Below, one piece after another: positions 7,837-16,479 of a DNA stretch of 50,807 nt; within the stretch, counting starts at the first letter, position 1; every line of letters starts with the position of its first letter. The notes beneath the pieces are model-generated. The model ran no database searches. It worked only from the letters and a program-made list of their open reading frames with translations, and was not told the DNA's origin. The stretch covers positions 1 to 50,807 of the forward strand of contig JAFXAK010000026.1 of NCBI GenBank assembly GCA_017517135.1. The letters run 5' to 3'. The DNA is from Clostridia bacterium (GTDB lineage Bacteria; Bacillota; Clostridia; Oscillospirales; Acutalibacteraceae). The position numbers were made by a program, and so were the translations under genes.

Positions 7837-8217
7837 ATGGCATCTGAAAAGATTACTGCTATTGTTGATGAAGTTGCTGCTCTTTCAGTTCTTGAACTTG
7901 CAGAACTTGTTAAAGAAGTTGAAGAAAGATTTGGCGTAAGCGCTGCTGCTGCAGTTGCAGTTGCTGCTCCCGCTGCCGGCGAAGCTGCTGCTGTTGAAGA
8001 AAAGACAGAATTCGATGTAGTTCTTGAATCCTTCGACGCTGCTGCTAAGATCAAGGTTATCAAGGCTGTTAGAGAACTCACAGGTCTCGGTCTTGCTGAA
8101 GCTAAGGCTGCTGTTGAAGCTGCTCCCAAGGCTCTCAAGGAAGGCATTTCCAAGGAAGACGCTGAAGCTGCTAAGGCTAAGCTCGAAGAAGCTGGCGCTA
8201 AGGTTACAGTTAAATAA
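7837..8217 (+). CDS. rplL: 50S ribosomal protein L7/L12
   Basis: Multicopy stalk protein that recruits translational GTPases. 126 residues. N-terminal dimerisation domain ([29 protein letters not shown]), a flexible Ala-rich hinge (about 35-52), and the C-terminal factor-binding domain with [21 protein letters not shown] and the [21 protein letters not shown] stretch. GGAGGAAAATTAAA precedes the ATG. Highly biased codon use matches a strongly expressed gene. A perfect terminator follows. Confidence 0.97.
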   Translation: MASEKITAIVDEVAALSVLELAELVKEVEERFGVSAAAAVAVAAPAAGEAAAVEEKTEFDVVLESFDAAAKIKVIKAVRELTGLGLAEAKAAVEAAPKALKEGISKEDAEAAKAKLEEAGAKVTVK

Positions 8218-8239
8218 TTTTGGCTTAAACGCTGTAAAG

Positions 8240-8273
8240 CCCTCATCTGTAATACAGATGAGGGTGTTTTTTT
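8240..8273 (+). terminator. rho-independent terminator after rplL
   Basis: CCCTCATCTGT-AAT-ACAGATGAGGG, an 11-bp perfect stem, followed by TGTTTTTTT. Confidence 0.95.
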
Positions 8274-8376
8274 CAGGAAGTTGTGATTTTGCGTTCCTTG
8301 CCATTTATAAACCGAACTTTGCAGAAAATTTCTTAAGTTTCCGTCCCATACAGGGGCATACCTTAGGTTTCAGCAG

Positions 8377-8404
8377 ATAAAAAAGGCACTGTAAAACAGC
8401 ACCT
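8377..8404 (-). terminator. terminator for the YjdF-like membrane gene
   Basis: On the minus strand AAGGTGCTGT-TTT-ACAGTGCCTT (two G-U pairs) runs into TTTTTT. It lies 26 bases beyond the stop codon of the gene at 8430-9179. The flank resembles the repeat at 2637-2672. Confidence 0.7.
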
Positions 8405-8429
8405 TAAAATATGTATATTCAATTAATTC

Positions 8430-9179
8430 TTACACCGTAACGGCTTGTTTCTCAACGAGCTGTGCTTTTTTCTGTTCTTTTTTATGAAGATATACTGCAA
8501 GCACTATTGATGCAAATATATTGCCTATGAATGCTAAAAGCATATCCACATTTGTGTCAAAAACAGCAAACTGACCTTCATTCTGAACACCGAGACCGAA
8601 AATTTTAAAAAACAGCATATCGGGATCGGGTGTAATGTTATATGCCTGATTACAGGAGCCTGCCCAGTAATAATCAGCAAAAAACTCAACTAACTCCCAG
8701 ATAACAACTGCGGCATAGGAAAAGCCTGCAGCAGCAAAGGATCTGACGAGAACGGGAATTTTGTCATCCTTTTTCAGGAAAACATTTATCAGCTCATTGC
8801 CGATAAACACCACCACGGCACCCGCAAGCAGATGTAAAAACTTATCCCAGTTTGAAATCTTATGATTGAACGAAAGCCCCTGACCGCACAGAGAGCCTAA
8901 GCATATAAGAATGTTGAGCATTGTCTGTGTTCTGTAGGAAAGTCTGCAAATAAGCTTTTTCGGAAAAAGTATCAGCCTGACAAGGGGAATTGTAAAGGTA
9001 GCAACAATATTCAATGTAACAAGATAGATATTGATGTTTTCGGGATCGTTTATTTTCATATATATGATAACGCCCACCATAAAAAACCTGAGCAGCCACC
9101 AGCTTATGTATTCAACAATATTAAGGTCCTCTTTAAGTGCTTTTATTTCACCGAGAAAAAAGTTTTTTATTTTATCCAT
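8430..9179 (-). CDS. integral membrane protein, YjdF/DUF2238-like
   Basis: An uncharacterised polytopic membrane protein of 249 residues with about six membrane segments. The pattern NWDKFLHLLAGAVVV .. VVIWELVEFFADYYW .. FDTNVDMLLAFIGNI (His, Glu and Asp inside or near membrane segments) resembles the WDxxxH/WExxE/DTxxDM pattern of YjdF (DUF2238) proteins. No biochemical role is established for that family that I can rely on. The C-terminus is Lys-rich and cytoplasmic. Single gene with its own terminator; no operon partner. Confidence 0.6.
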   Translation of the reverse strand: MDKIKNFFLGEIKALKEDLNIVEYISWWLLRFFMVGVIIYMKINDPENINIYLVTLNIVATFTIPLVRLILFPKKLICRLSYRTQTMLNILICLGSLCGQGLSFNHKISNWDKFLHLLAGAVVVFIGNELINVFLKKDDKIPVLVRSFAAAGFSYAAVVIWELVEFFADYYWAGSCNQAYNITPDPDMLFFKIFGLGVQNEGQFAVFDTNVDMLLAFIGNIFASIVLAVYLHKKEQKKAQLVEKQAVTV

Positions 9180-9287
9180 TTCCCAGTACTCCGTTTCAAT
9201 ATTTATTAAGTCACAAACATGCTAACATAATATGTCGAAAAAATAAACGAATATTACAAATCTTTAATCAATTTATTTTTTTTCGAA

Positions 9288-9400
9288 AAACAAAATGTGT
9301 ACAACGGGAAATTACACTTCCTATATAACGGGACGCAGTGAGCAGCGTCCCCTACCATGACGAAGACGAAGCTTTTGTGGGAATCGTCCCATACCTGCCG
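9288..9400. repeat. dispersed repeat related to 2580-2650
   Basis: Positions 9288-9355 line up with 2580-2650 (AAATGTG-ACAA-GG-AAATTACA-TTCC-TATA, then a GGACGC..GCGTCC hairpin in place of GAACGATG..CATCGTTC, then CCCTAC). The same framework carrying different palindromic heads suggests a family of small mobile or recombining repeats. Confidence 0.55.
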
Positions 9401-9404
9401 ATAC

Positions 9405-9438
9405 AAAAATAAGGACTTCAGAGAAATCCGAAGTCCTT
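9405..9438 (-). terminator. terminator of the minus-strand phage/DUF308 unit
   Basis: On the minus strand AAGGACTTC-(11 nt)-GAAGTCCTT is followed by ATTTTTG, just after the gene at 9446-10009. Confidence 0.85.
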
Positions 9439-9445
9439 GCGGTAA

Positions 9446-10009
9446 TTAAGTATTTTTTATATTCCGTTCAACAAATCTCAGCACAGCCTTTGTAATACCC
9501 GAAAGCATAATTGACACACCCGAAAGCACGGAGAAAATTTCGCCGTATACAAAGGGGCGGACGATAACAACTGCCGCAAGGGCTGCCGCCAAAATATTTA
9601 CAATCAGAAAAACAAGAGCTGTCTTTTTTCCGTTTTTCATAAGCGAACGGGATTTTTTACAGGCAAAAACTGCGTTTGCAACTCCGACACAGCCCGGAAT
9701 CAGAGGAATTACGGAAACGGGAGTTTTTGCAAAGAGCAGAAAGGCTATACCGCTGAGAATAAAGCTCATACCGAAGGGGAAATCCCACCATTTTGCCTTG
9801 TTCTGCAAATCTCTCACAAAAAATACGATTATTTCAATAACACCCGCAATTCCGAGGGCAAGTCCCACAGCCTTGCTCAGCGTTGCAACACTCATCTGAC
9901 GGAAAAGCACAAACATAAGTCCGCATACTGAAATAAATATGTTCAGCGCGATATATGCACCGTTGCTGTGCCGTATTGAATTCAGGTCTATTTTTTTCAA
10001 ACCCAGCAT
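9446..10009 (-). CDS. small membrane protein, DUF308/HdeD-like
   Basis: 187 residues with six hydrophobic segments arranged as three hairpins, each about 20-25 residues, separated by short charged turns (VFFVRDLQNKAKWWDF; FACKKSRSLMKNGKK). That repeated paired-helix layout with small-residue-rich helices (GLALGIAGVIEII, GVSIMLSGITKAV) is typical of DUF308/HdeD-type proteins. It ends just before a terminator and starts about 54 bases after the Prp-like protease gene on the same strand, so it may be co-transcribed with the phage module. Function not known; family assignment is by pattern only. Confidence 0.55.
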   Translation of the reverse strand: MLGLKKIDLNSIRHSNGAYIALNIFISVCGLMFVLFRQMSVATLSKAVGLALGIAGVIEIIVFFVRDLQNKAKWWDFPFGMSFILSGIAFLLFAKTPVSVIPLIPGCVGVANAVFACKKSRSLMKNGKKTALVFLIVNILAAALAAVVIVRPFVYGEIFSVLSGVSIMLSGITKAVLRFVERNIKNT

Positions 10010-10062
10010 TTTTTTATCACCGTTCTTATTCTACCACCAAAAACGGAAAAATGCAAATATAT

Positions 10063-10380
10063 TTATTTCCCTACATATATTCTGCAGTTTTCGGGATAAG
10101 CTTTTGCAATGAACTCAAATCCGCACAGCACGGTTTTATAACATTCTTCAGCTTTTCCGGTCAATGTAAAATGCAGAACAAGTGTACCGTCTGAAACACG
10201 GCATTTTTTTATTTCGGTCTGCTTTTTACTTTCCAATTCGCTGATTCTTCCGAGCAAGGCTGCACACAGAGCTGAAATTCCCGCACAGACTATGTCTCTG
10301 CCTTTTTCGGCAAAGTCTGCGTGTCCCGTACACGAAAAGCACAGAATATTGTCTGTCTGAGAGATTTTTATGCTTGTCAT
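10063..10380 (-). CDS. Prp-family cysteine protease (phage-associated copy)
   Basis: 105 residues. Prp is a small cysteine protease that trims the N-terminal extension of ribosomal protein L27, and related enzymes process capsid or scaffold proteins in some Firmicutes phages. The catalytic pair is intact: His20 in CTGHADFAEKG and Cys32 in RDIVCAGISAL. The gene is not beside rplU/rpmA as the housekeeping prp is; its ATG overlaps the portal stop codon (ATGA), so it is translationally coupled to the portal gene, the place of a prohead protease in a packaging module. Which substrate it cuts here cannot be read from the sequence. Confidence 0.85.
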   Translation of the reverse strand: MTSIKISQTDNILCFSCTGHADFAEKGRDIVCAGISALCAALLGRISELESKKQTEIKKCRVSDGTLVLHFTLTGKAEECYKTVLCGFEFIAKAYPENCRIYVGK

Positions 10381-12128
10381 ATACCGCTTCTTTTTGCCGC
10401 TTCGATTTTCAGCCTGAGGGCTTCTTCGGAGGTCGGGTTGACAAATGACGATTCAGAAACAGGCTGTGAGAGTGCAGGATTATACCTTTTGCCGTTTTCC
10501 TCAATAATGTGCATAAGCTTTTCCTTGTTTTCAATGTCAATAAGCTGCAGACAGGCAAGACTTTCAATGCTTTTCTCGGGATTGAAGAAGCCCATTGAAT
10601 AGAAATTGAGAGCATCATTGTTCTGAGCGGCTCTTGAATATTCATTCTGCTTATGAGCCTTTATCACAACATCGAAAGCGGGCAGTCTTTCTCCAAGCTC
10701 TATACCGAACTGAGTGCCGAGGGAAACGGGACGGATAGCGGAGTTATCGTAGTCACAGAATGTCCACTCGCCGTTGTCTCCGAGAATACGCATACTGCGG
10801 GGGATGGAATAAAACTGTCTGATAAGCTCAATACAAAGCGTGCAGACCTGAGAAAATGCACGGTAGGTTGCATTTATCATATCACGGGAAATCTTGTTGC
10901 CCGATTCCTGTAAAAGACTTATAGCCGCACCCGAGGTAACACCGCCCGAGGTGCTTCCCTGAGAGAAATCGCGGTTTGCGCTTGTTTCCTTCAGTTCGTT
11001 TATCTTGTTGTTGAGAATGGTGACATATATTGAAGACAGAGGATTGACGGAAATCTCCCTGAGAGAGTCTTCACCCAAAGAGGAACCGCTCACATGCACA
11101 AAGTCCTTATCAAAATCTGCAAATTCCTTTTCGTTTACTGCTCCGTCGGTACGGGTGAAATATCTTCTTTTTGAAGCCATACGGGCATTTTTAAGAATCT
11201 GCGTGTTGAGTATGTCAATTTCCTCCTGTGCGGGCTTCATAACATCAATAAAGCCGAAGCCTATGGGAGTGCCCTCCTCCTTGAAAAGAGGATCGAAGAC
11301 AAAGGGATAAAGTCCGTGGTCGTACCAGCCCGTATCCCTTAATTCCTCGTCGTTTTCCGAAGCATACAATACGCAGTCATTTACAAACTTGCAGTAGTGA
11401 AGAAGCGTTTTCCCGTTTACATTCTTCTTGTAATACCAGTCAACAACAGAGGACTTGTCGGAGGTGTCAACAGAAGAATCATAGCTGTAGAGAGACACAT
11501 CCTGAGAGGGTGCAGAGAGCTTTCCCTCAAGGAAAGGATAAGTGTCAAGCAGGATATCATTGTCAACAAGCTCCATATGGAAGAGATTACGGCTTTTCTG
11601 TATATCCCTGACACCCGGCTCCCAGAAGAGATTGAGAAGGTCAATCTGCTTTATGTCAATGTCCCCTATACCGCCCGAGGCTTCGGGATTCCATAATACG
11701 GAATAAACGGCTGTTCCCGTTTTGAGCTTGTAAAAAGCCGCATCGGAATATACGCTCTCCCAGGAGCAGCGGTCAAATATAACGGGGAGTATGCTTGTGA
11801 GCTGTTCTGCGGAAGCGGTGTCTGACTTCTCGCGGGGAAGCACCGTACAGCCGGGGATTGAGTCCATAAAATCAGCGTGCTTGTTGAGTATGGAGTTGAA
11901 AAGCCAGGCGGTGGGCTTTATGTTCTGAGAATCCTTTTCTCTGAGCTGCTCCCAATGTCTCATTCTGAACCAGCGTTCATTGTCGGTTATTCTCGCTTCA
12001 AGCCTTGCCTTTGCGGATTTGTACTGCGAGAGAATTTCAGCCGCCTTTGCTATTTCTTCCTTACCGATAATAAGCTCTTCGGCTGTGTCTGTATTTTCGG
12101 GTTTTTCAGTTTTTATGTTTTCGTTCAT
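10377..12128 (-). CDS. phage portal protein
   Basis: 583 residues. Portal proteins form the dodecameric ring through which DNA is packaged. Seen here: a basic/acidic N-terminus, WFRMRHWEQLRE followed by KPTAWLFNSILNKHADFMDSIPG (the start of the portal clip/wing fold), a long central beta region, and a C-terminal crown helix near 340-430 with NARMASKRRYF .. SQGSTSGGVTSGAAISLLQESGNKI, typical of P22/HK97-type portal proteins in Firmicutes prophages. AAAGGA precedes the ATG. It starts 12 bases after the terminase stop codon and overlaps the protease gene by four bases. The frame is intact over its full length. Confidence 0.85.
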   Translation of the reverse strand: MNENIKTEKPENTDTAEELIIGKEEIAKAAEILSQYKSAKARLEARITDNERWFRMRHWEQLREKDSQNIKPTAWLFNSILNKHADFMDSIPGCTVLPREKSDTASAEQLTSILPVIFDRCSWESVYSDAAFYKLKTGTAVYSVLWNPEASGGIGDIDIKQIDLLNLFWEPGVRDIQKSRNLFHMELVDNDILLDTYPFLEGKLSAPSQDVSLYSYDSSVDTSDKSSVVDWYYKKNVNGKTLLHYCKFVNDCVLYASENDEELRDTGWYDHGLYPFVFDPLFKEEGTPIGFGFIDVMKPAQEEIDILNTQILKNARMASKRRYFTRTDGAVNEKEFADFDKDFVHVSGSSLGEDSLREISVNPLSSIYVTILNNKINELKETSANRDFSQGSTSGGVTSGAAISLLQESGNKISRDMINATYRAFSQVCTLCIELIRQFYSIPRSMRILGDNGEWTFCDYDNSAIRPVSLGTQFGIELGERLPAFDVVIKAHKQNEYSRAAQNNDALNFYSMGFFNPEKSIESLACLQLIDIENKEKLMHIIEENGKRYNPALSQPVSESSFVNPTSEEALRLKIEAAKRSGI

Positions 12129-12140
12129 AGTTAGTCCTTT

Positions 12141-13526
12141 CTATTTATATGAATACTTTTCGTAGAGATTCAACGGATCGTCAAGCGGTATGCTTTTCTG
12201 TGTTGTTCTTTTCGGAGTAATCGGTCTTGACATACAGAAATATCTGAATGAATCGGCAAAATGGTCCTCCTGAGAGGTGTCAAGGTCCTCGGGGATGCTT
12301 TCGGAGAACTGCAGAAGCGGCAGAGTGCGGATAGCGTGCTTACAGGTGTTGAAAAAATACACCATCGGAAAGCCGTCTTCATCAAAGGACATACGGTAAT
12401 GGCATTGCATCCAACCGGGTATTCGTTTGTTATCGCCTTTTGAAAAATAAACAAGATTTCTGTCGGCAAAATCAATTATTGCCTCACCTCTCGACACATC
12501 CCATATGGACGGATCCGCAACACCCGTTATCTGCTTACCTTTGAGCCAGCGGTGTGTGCTTTCAATACGGTGTATCTCGGAGAAAATCTTGTCGGGATGC
12601 CATTTCACCCCCTCGTTAGGAGTGGCTGTGCCGCCGTAAAGCTGTAAAATAAGATAGGCTCTGCCGTCATAATCTACCGCCCACCAGTCACAGGAAAAGG
12701 GCTTTGCAAAGCCGAAGTCAAAGCTTCTCACAACAGTCCAGTCCTTGGGTATCTCAAAAGGCTCTATAACATGGGTAAATTTCCTGTCCTTGTAATGCTC
12801 GGGGATATCTCTGAACTCCTCAAAGAACTGTCCGTCAAATATGTTCCAGTCTCCCTCAAGCCACGCCTTTCTGAGTTTGGGCGGTAAGGCTTTTAGCTGT
12901 GCTATATATTCGGGGTTGGTTTCCATAAGTGCCTTATTATCCGTAACCAAGGAACGGATAAAAGCATAATCCTCTCCGTTTTCGCTCTCTTTATATGCTC
13001 TGTCAACAAAGAGCCGCTTTACAAAGGAATGTCCCACGCCTCCGGGGTTACAGGTCAGATATATGCGTTTGGGAAAGCTGTTCACTCCTCGCACACAAGC
13101 CTTGAAGCGGTCAAAAAGCTCCTCGGAAAACTGCGTTGCCTCGTCTATAAAAAGAATGTCAACCTCTGTACCCTGATATTTGTCAATGTCGCTTTGTGTC
13201 TGGCAATGTCTGAAAAGAATAACCGAGCCGTTGGGAAAGGAAAGCTCCTTCGTGCTGTCCTTATAAACGGCAAAATCCCCTAAAAGCTGTCTGAGAGGCC
13301 CTATGTGGTTTGCCCTCAGCTCAGGGTAAGTCCGTCTGACTATCATAATCTTTATGCCGGGAAAGCCGAATGCAAGCAAGACGGCCTTTATTCTCACAGC
13401 CCAGCTCTTGCCGCCGCCTCTGGCTCCGCCGAATGCCACATAGCGGTGGGTGTCTGTGAGGAATTCTCTCTGCCTGTCGTTTGGGGACGGCAGAAAAAGC
13501 GTTTTATCGGGCAAGCTCTGACACAT
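12141..13526 (-). CDS. phage terminase large subunit (ATPase/nuclease)
   Basis: The motor that drives and cuts DNA during phage packaging. The frame is open from 13580, but the ATG at 13526 has GGAGGGAG directly upstream and is preferred (461 residues). N-terminal ATPase: Walker A GGARGGGKSW (about 33-42), Walker B DILFIDEAT (about 123-131), coupling motif LTCNPGGVGH. C-terminal RNase H-like nuclease: SFDFGFAKPFSC (first Asp), GVADPSIWD (second), and EDHFADSFRYFC (third). Both domains look intact. It overlaps the small upstream gene by about 23 bases and is followed by the portal gene after 12 bases. No capsid, tail, integrase or lysis genes are present nearby. Confidence 0.9.
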   Translation of the reverse strand: MCQSLPDKTLFLPSPNDRQREFLTDTHRYVAFGGARGGGKSWAVRIKAVLLAFGFPGIKIMIVRRTYPELRANHIGPLRQLLGDFAVYKDSTKELSFPNGSVILFRHCQTQSDIDKYQGTEVDILFIDEATQFSEELFDRFKACVRGVNSFPKRIYLTCNPGGVGHSFVKRLFVDRAYKESENGEDYAFIRSLVTDNKALMETNPEYIAQLKALPPKLRKAWLEGDWNIFDGQFFEEFRDIPEHYKDRKFTHVIEPFEIPKDWTVVRSFDFGFAKPFSCDWWAVDYDGRAYLILQLYGGTATPNEGVKWHPDKIFSEIHRIESTHRWLKGKQITGVADPSIWDVSRGEAIIDFADRNLVYFSKGDNKRIPGWMQCHYRMSFDEDGFPMVYFFNTCKHAIRTLPLLQFSESIPEDLDTSQEDHFADSFRYFCMSRPITPKRTTQKSIPLDDPLNLYEKYSYK

Positions 13527-13749
13527 CTCCCTCCATAATAATGCGTATGGTTTCACCCGTATCGGTGCTGTCCTTATCAAGGCTTGTATTTATTGCGATA
13601 ATCTCTTTAAGCACACAGCAAAGCTCCTTGAGCATTTTTGCATCCGTATCCTCTTTGCTTGCAAGACTTTTTCTGCAAAGATTGAATGCCGCCCTGCTCA
13701 CAAGATCTGCACTGCGGTTAAGATACCTACCGCGTACTTCCTTTTTCAT
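13504..13749 (-). CDS. small protein in small-terminase position
   Basis: 81 residues, charged and predicted helical, with no motif I recognise (starts MKKEVRGRYLNRSADL; contains KMLKELCCVLKEIIAIN). GGAG precedes the ATG. It is the first gene of the packaging module and overlaps the start of the large terminase. By position it could be a small terminase subunit or a remnant of one, but it is shorter than most and has no clear helix-turn-helix; this is inference from context. Confidence 0.6.
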   Translation of the reverse strand: MKKEVRGRYLNRSADLVSRAAFNLCRKSLASKEDTDAKMLKELCCVLKEIIAINTSLDKDSTDTGETIRIIMEGDVSELAR

Positions 13750-13832
13750 ATTTTCACTCCTTTCAAGGGGATTTTATAATTAAAATGCCAAAATTTCTCC
13801 CCGAAAGTGACGAAAATTGAAATTTAATAGTG

Positions 13833-13861
13833 TTGACTATATTTTCATAATGTTATATAAT
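13833..13861 (+). promoter_or_regulatory. promoter of the two-component system
   Basis: TTGACT and TATAAT separated by 17 bp, about 95 bases before the response-regulator start. A repeated GGAACACCG word (two copies within 13905-13940) lies in the leader and could be an operator or structural element. Confidence 0.75.
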
Positions 13862-13956
13862 TATATTGATTGTTTATAATTAATTTATTTACAGTCTCAG
13901 TCAGACGGAACACCGTCATATAAAAAGCGGAACACCGCAGAAAAGAAGGATCAAAA

Positions 13957-14643
13957 GTGAAAAAAATTATTGTTGCTGATGACGAAGAGCTTATCAGAAG
14001 ACTGGTGAGCGACTTCCTTGTCAATGAGGGCTATGAGCCCTTGCAGGCGGATGACGGTGATGTTGCCTTACGCCTTTTTGAAGAAAACCCCGACACGGCT
14101 TTACTCATTCTTGACATTATGATGCCTAATATGGACGGCTGGGAGGTATGCCGCAGAATCAGAGAAAAATCTGATGTGCCGATTATAATGCTCACCGCCC
14201 GTTCTCAGGAATACGACCAGCTCACCGCATTTGAGGCGGGTGCTGATGACTATGTAACAAAGCCCTGCTCATTGAGTGTGCTTATGAAAAGAGTGAGTGC
14301 GCTTCTTCGCAGAGGCAAGGCAAACACGGTTAATGAAAATATTATGTCTGTAGACGAGCTGTCCTTTGACGCTGCTGCACACGAGGTATGGCTCGGGGGT
14401 AAGAGCATAAGCCTTACTCTCAAGGAATATAATATTCTTCAGAAATTCCTCTCCTCTCCCGGAAAGGTATTCACAAGAGAACAGCTGCTTGCCGATATCT
14501 GGGGCTATGATTTTGACGGTGACGAAAGAACTGTCGATTCCCATGTTGCAAGACTCCGCACAAAGCTCGGCGAATGGGGAACCGTTCATATCAGAACCAT
14601 ATACGGTACGGGCTATAAATTTGAGGTAACAAAAAATGCCTGA
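13957..14643 (+). CDS. OmpR/PhoB-family response regulator
   Basis: DNA-binding transcription factor controlled by phosphorylation from the kinase encoded next. 228 residues, GTG start with AAGGA upstream. Receiver domain (1-120): acidic pocket ADDEE at 7-11, phospho-acceptor Asp53 in LLILDIMMP, Thr in MLTAR, and Lys in VTKPCS. C-terminal winged helix (about 130-226): SLTLKEYNILQKFLSSPGKVFTREQL, then DERTVDSHVARLRTKLG (recognition helix) and IRTIYGTGYKF. The target genes and signal are not evident; VanR/WalR-like regulators with this length are common in Clostridia. Confidence 0.93.
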   Translation: MKKIIVADDEELIRRLVSDFLVNEGYEPLQADDGDVALRLFEENPDTALLILDIMMPNMDGWEVCRRIREKSDVPIIMLTARSQEYDQLTAFEAGADDYVTKPCSLSVLMKRVSALLRRGKANTVNENIMSVDELSFDAAAHEVWLGGKSISLTLKEYNILQKFLSSPGKVFTREQLLADIWGYDFDGDERTVDSHVARLRTKLGEWGTVHIRTIYGTGYKFEVTKNA

Positions 14644-16153
14644 AATTGTTGAAAAAAAAAGACGAAGAAAAAGAAAGAAAAAGGGTATTGCGCAAAGCCT
14701 TGTAAGAGCGATTGCCTTTATTCTCTTTTTAACAATTCTTGTTCCCATTACGATATATAATCTTTTACCCGACTGGGCTTATTACATAACCCCCGGTACA
14801 AGACTGTGGTTTGCCGCAACAGAAATTACGGATTCATACGCTTCAAGAGATTTTATAGATACTCTGCACTCCGTTGAGAAAAGCTATGACTCGGTTATTG
14901 AAATTTTCAACGAGGATGACGAGCTGATTTACTCAACCTATGCAATGGTAGACTCTCTTCCTTATCCGCTGTCAAAGGCAAAGGTGCTTGACGAAAAATA
15001 CCGTCTTACATATGAGACCACAAGCGGTACCGTTGATGCGGGCGGTATGGGACTTGTGCTTAAAATGCACGATACGGGAAAAATCAATATAGACTTCCTT
15101 GTGTGCTATGCATATCTGCCTACAGGGGAGAGAGTGGAAATATGTATGCAGGTAAGCGTGCTTACCTCAAACTCACGAATAGACTTCATTGTAGTATTCA
15201 CCCTGATGATGTTCATTCTTGTGGGGGCAATGCTGGTAATTGCAAGCTATATACGCCGCTTTACCCGTCCTATATACAATCTCTGCGATATAACGGACTC
15301 TATGGCAAATCTTGATTTCTCACGAAAATGTCCGCCGACAAAGATAGACGAAATAAATCAGCTTGCCGAATCCGTAAACGAGATGTCAGACTCGCTTGAC
15401 ACGGCATTAAGGGACCTTAAGCAGAAGAACGAACAGCTTCTCAGGGATATTGAAAACGAAAAAACTATTGATAATCTGCGTCAGACATTTATTGCGGGTA
15501 TTTCACATGAGCTTAAAACTCCCATTGCCATAATTCAGGGCTATGCAGAGGGTGCAAAAATGTTCTATGAGGCAGGAAACAAGGAAACTGCCGTAAGCTA
15601 TTGCGATACTATAGAAGAAGAAGCAAAGCGAATGAACAATATGATAATGCGTTTGCTTGAAATCACCCGTTACGATTCAGGTGCCCACGAAATAAAAAGA
15701 GAAGACTTTTTTATCTCTCTTTTAGTACAGGACTGGGTAGAAAGAAATGCCGCCTTGCTTGAAGAAAAGCAGGTAAATATCGAAAATCTTATTCCTGCCG
15801 AAATTATGGGAAACGGTGATACGGTTATTCTTGAATCAATAGTGAATAACTATATATCAAATGCCATCTCCCATCTTGACGGTGAAAGAATTATAAGAAT
15901 TACTGCAGGAGAGACCGAAAACGGCAAATACAGAATTTCTGTATTCAACACGGGCAAGCACATTGCACAAAAGGATATAGACAAAATCTGGACCTCCTTC
16001 TACCGTGCAGACAAATCCCTTTCCCGTTCACAGGGCAGATTTGGCTTAGGACTTGCAATAGTTGCCTCAATTCAGAGGCTTCACGACGAGGAATACGGTG
16101 TTTACAACTCCGACGGCGGTGTTGTTTTCTGGTTTGATATTCAGAAGGCTTAA
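14636..16153 (+). CDS. sensor histidine kinase
   Basis: Membrane sensor that autophosphorylates and passes the phosphate to the regulator encoded just upstream, whose gene it overlaps by 8 bases. 505 residues: basic N-terminus, first membrane segment about 22-45, an extracytoplasmic sensing region about 45-185, a second membrane segment about 186-210, HAMP region, coiled-coil (about 250-285), HisKA with FIAGISHELKTPIAII (phospho-His in HELKTP), and the ATPase domain with the N box NNYISNAISHL, and the G box GRFGLGLAIV. The DxG (G1) motif near FNTGKHIA lacks the usual Asp, as in several Firmicutes kinases. The ligand is unknown. Confidence 0.92.
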   Translation: MPEIVEKKRRRKRKKKGIAQSLVRAIAFILFLTILVPITIYNLLPDWAYYITPGTRLWFAATEITDSYASRDFIDTLHSVEKSYDSVIEIFNEDDELIYSTYAMVDSLPYPLSKAKVLDEKYRLTYETTSGTVDAGGMGLVLKMHDTGKINIDFLVCYAYLPTGERVEICMQVSVLTSNSRIDFIVVFTLMMFILVGAMLVIASYIRRFTRPIYNLCDITDSMANLDFSRKCPPTKIDEINQLAESVNEMSDSLDTALRDLKQKNEQLLRDIENEKTIDNLRQTFIAGISHELKTPIAIIQGYAEGAKMFYEAGNKETAVSYCDTIEEEAKRMNNMIMRLLEITRYDSGAHEIKREDFFISLLVQDWVERNAALLEEKQVNIENLIPAEIMGNGDTVILESIVNNYISNAISHLDGERIIRITAGETENGKYRISVFNTGKHIAQKDIDKIWTSFYRADKSLSRSQGRFGLGLAIVASIQRLHDEEYGVYNSDGGVVFWFDIQKA

Positions 16154-16273
16154 AATATAAGAAAAAATCTTATGATTTATCAACCCCCTGCCCCCACTCT
16201 TGGGGGAAAGGTGTTTCTTGATATAAGCTAAATTGCTCACTTCGCGAGCAATTTCCTATATATTAAAAATTTA

Positions 16274-16312
16274 CCCCGATTTGTGCTGACTTCACAAATC
16301 GGGGCAGTTTTT
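16274..16312 (+). terminator. terminator after the two-component system
   Basis: CCCCGATTTGTG paired with CACAAATCGGGG (12-bp perfect stem), then CAGTTTTTTT. Confidence 0.93.
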
Positions 16313-16402
16313 TTCAGAGAAGCTTTTTTTTGTAAAAAAGGCTCGGTTTTGTGTAATTCATCCATATTTCGACAATTTTTATTAAAAAAATTGGTCAAAA
16401 TA

Positions 16403-16431
16403 TTGACTTGATAAAAGTGTTGTGATAGAAT
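16403..16431 (+). promoter_or_regulatory. promoter of the DUF4234 gene
   Basis: TTGACT and TAGAAT separated by 17 bp, about 50 bases upstream of the start codon. Confidence 0.75.
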
Positions 16432-16479
16432 GAATTTACTTCAATTAATAATTGAAAATATTTTTAAGGAGAAGAAATT

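Larger units (their letters stand above)
16154..16479. other. gene-free stretch with hairpins, terminator and promoter
   Basis: No gene is seen here. It contains a CCCCC..GGGGG hairpin near 16186-16208, a palindrome AATTGCTC..GAGCAATT at 16231-16253 of the same style as those at 17017-17090, the terminator at 16274-16312 and the promoter at 16403-16431. Confidence 0.7.

Noticed and set aside
8274-13956. Complete prophage with attachment sites
   Set aside because: No integrase, repressor, capsid, tail or lysis gene and no direct repeat flanking the module was seen.
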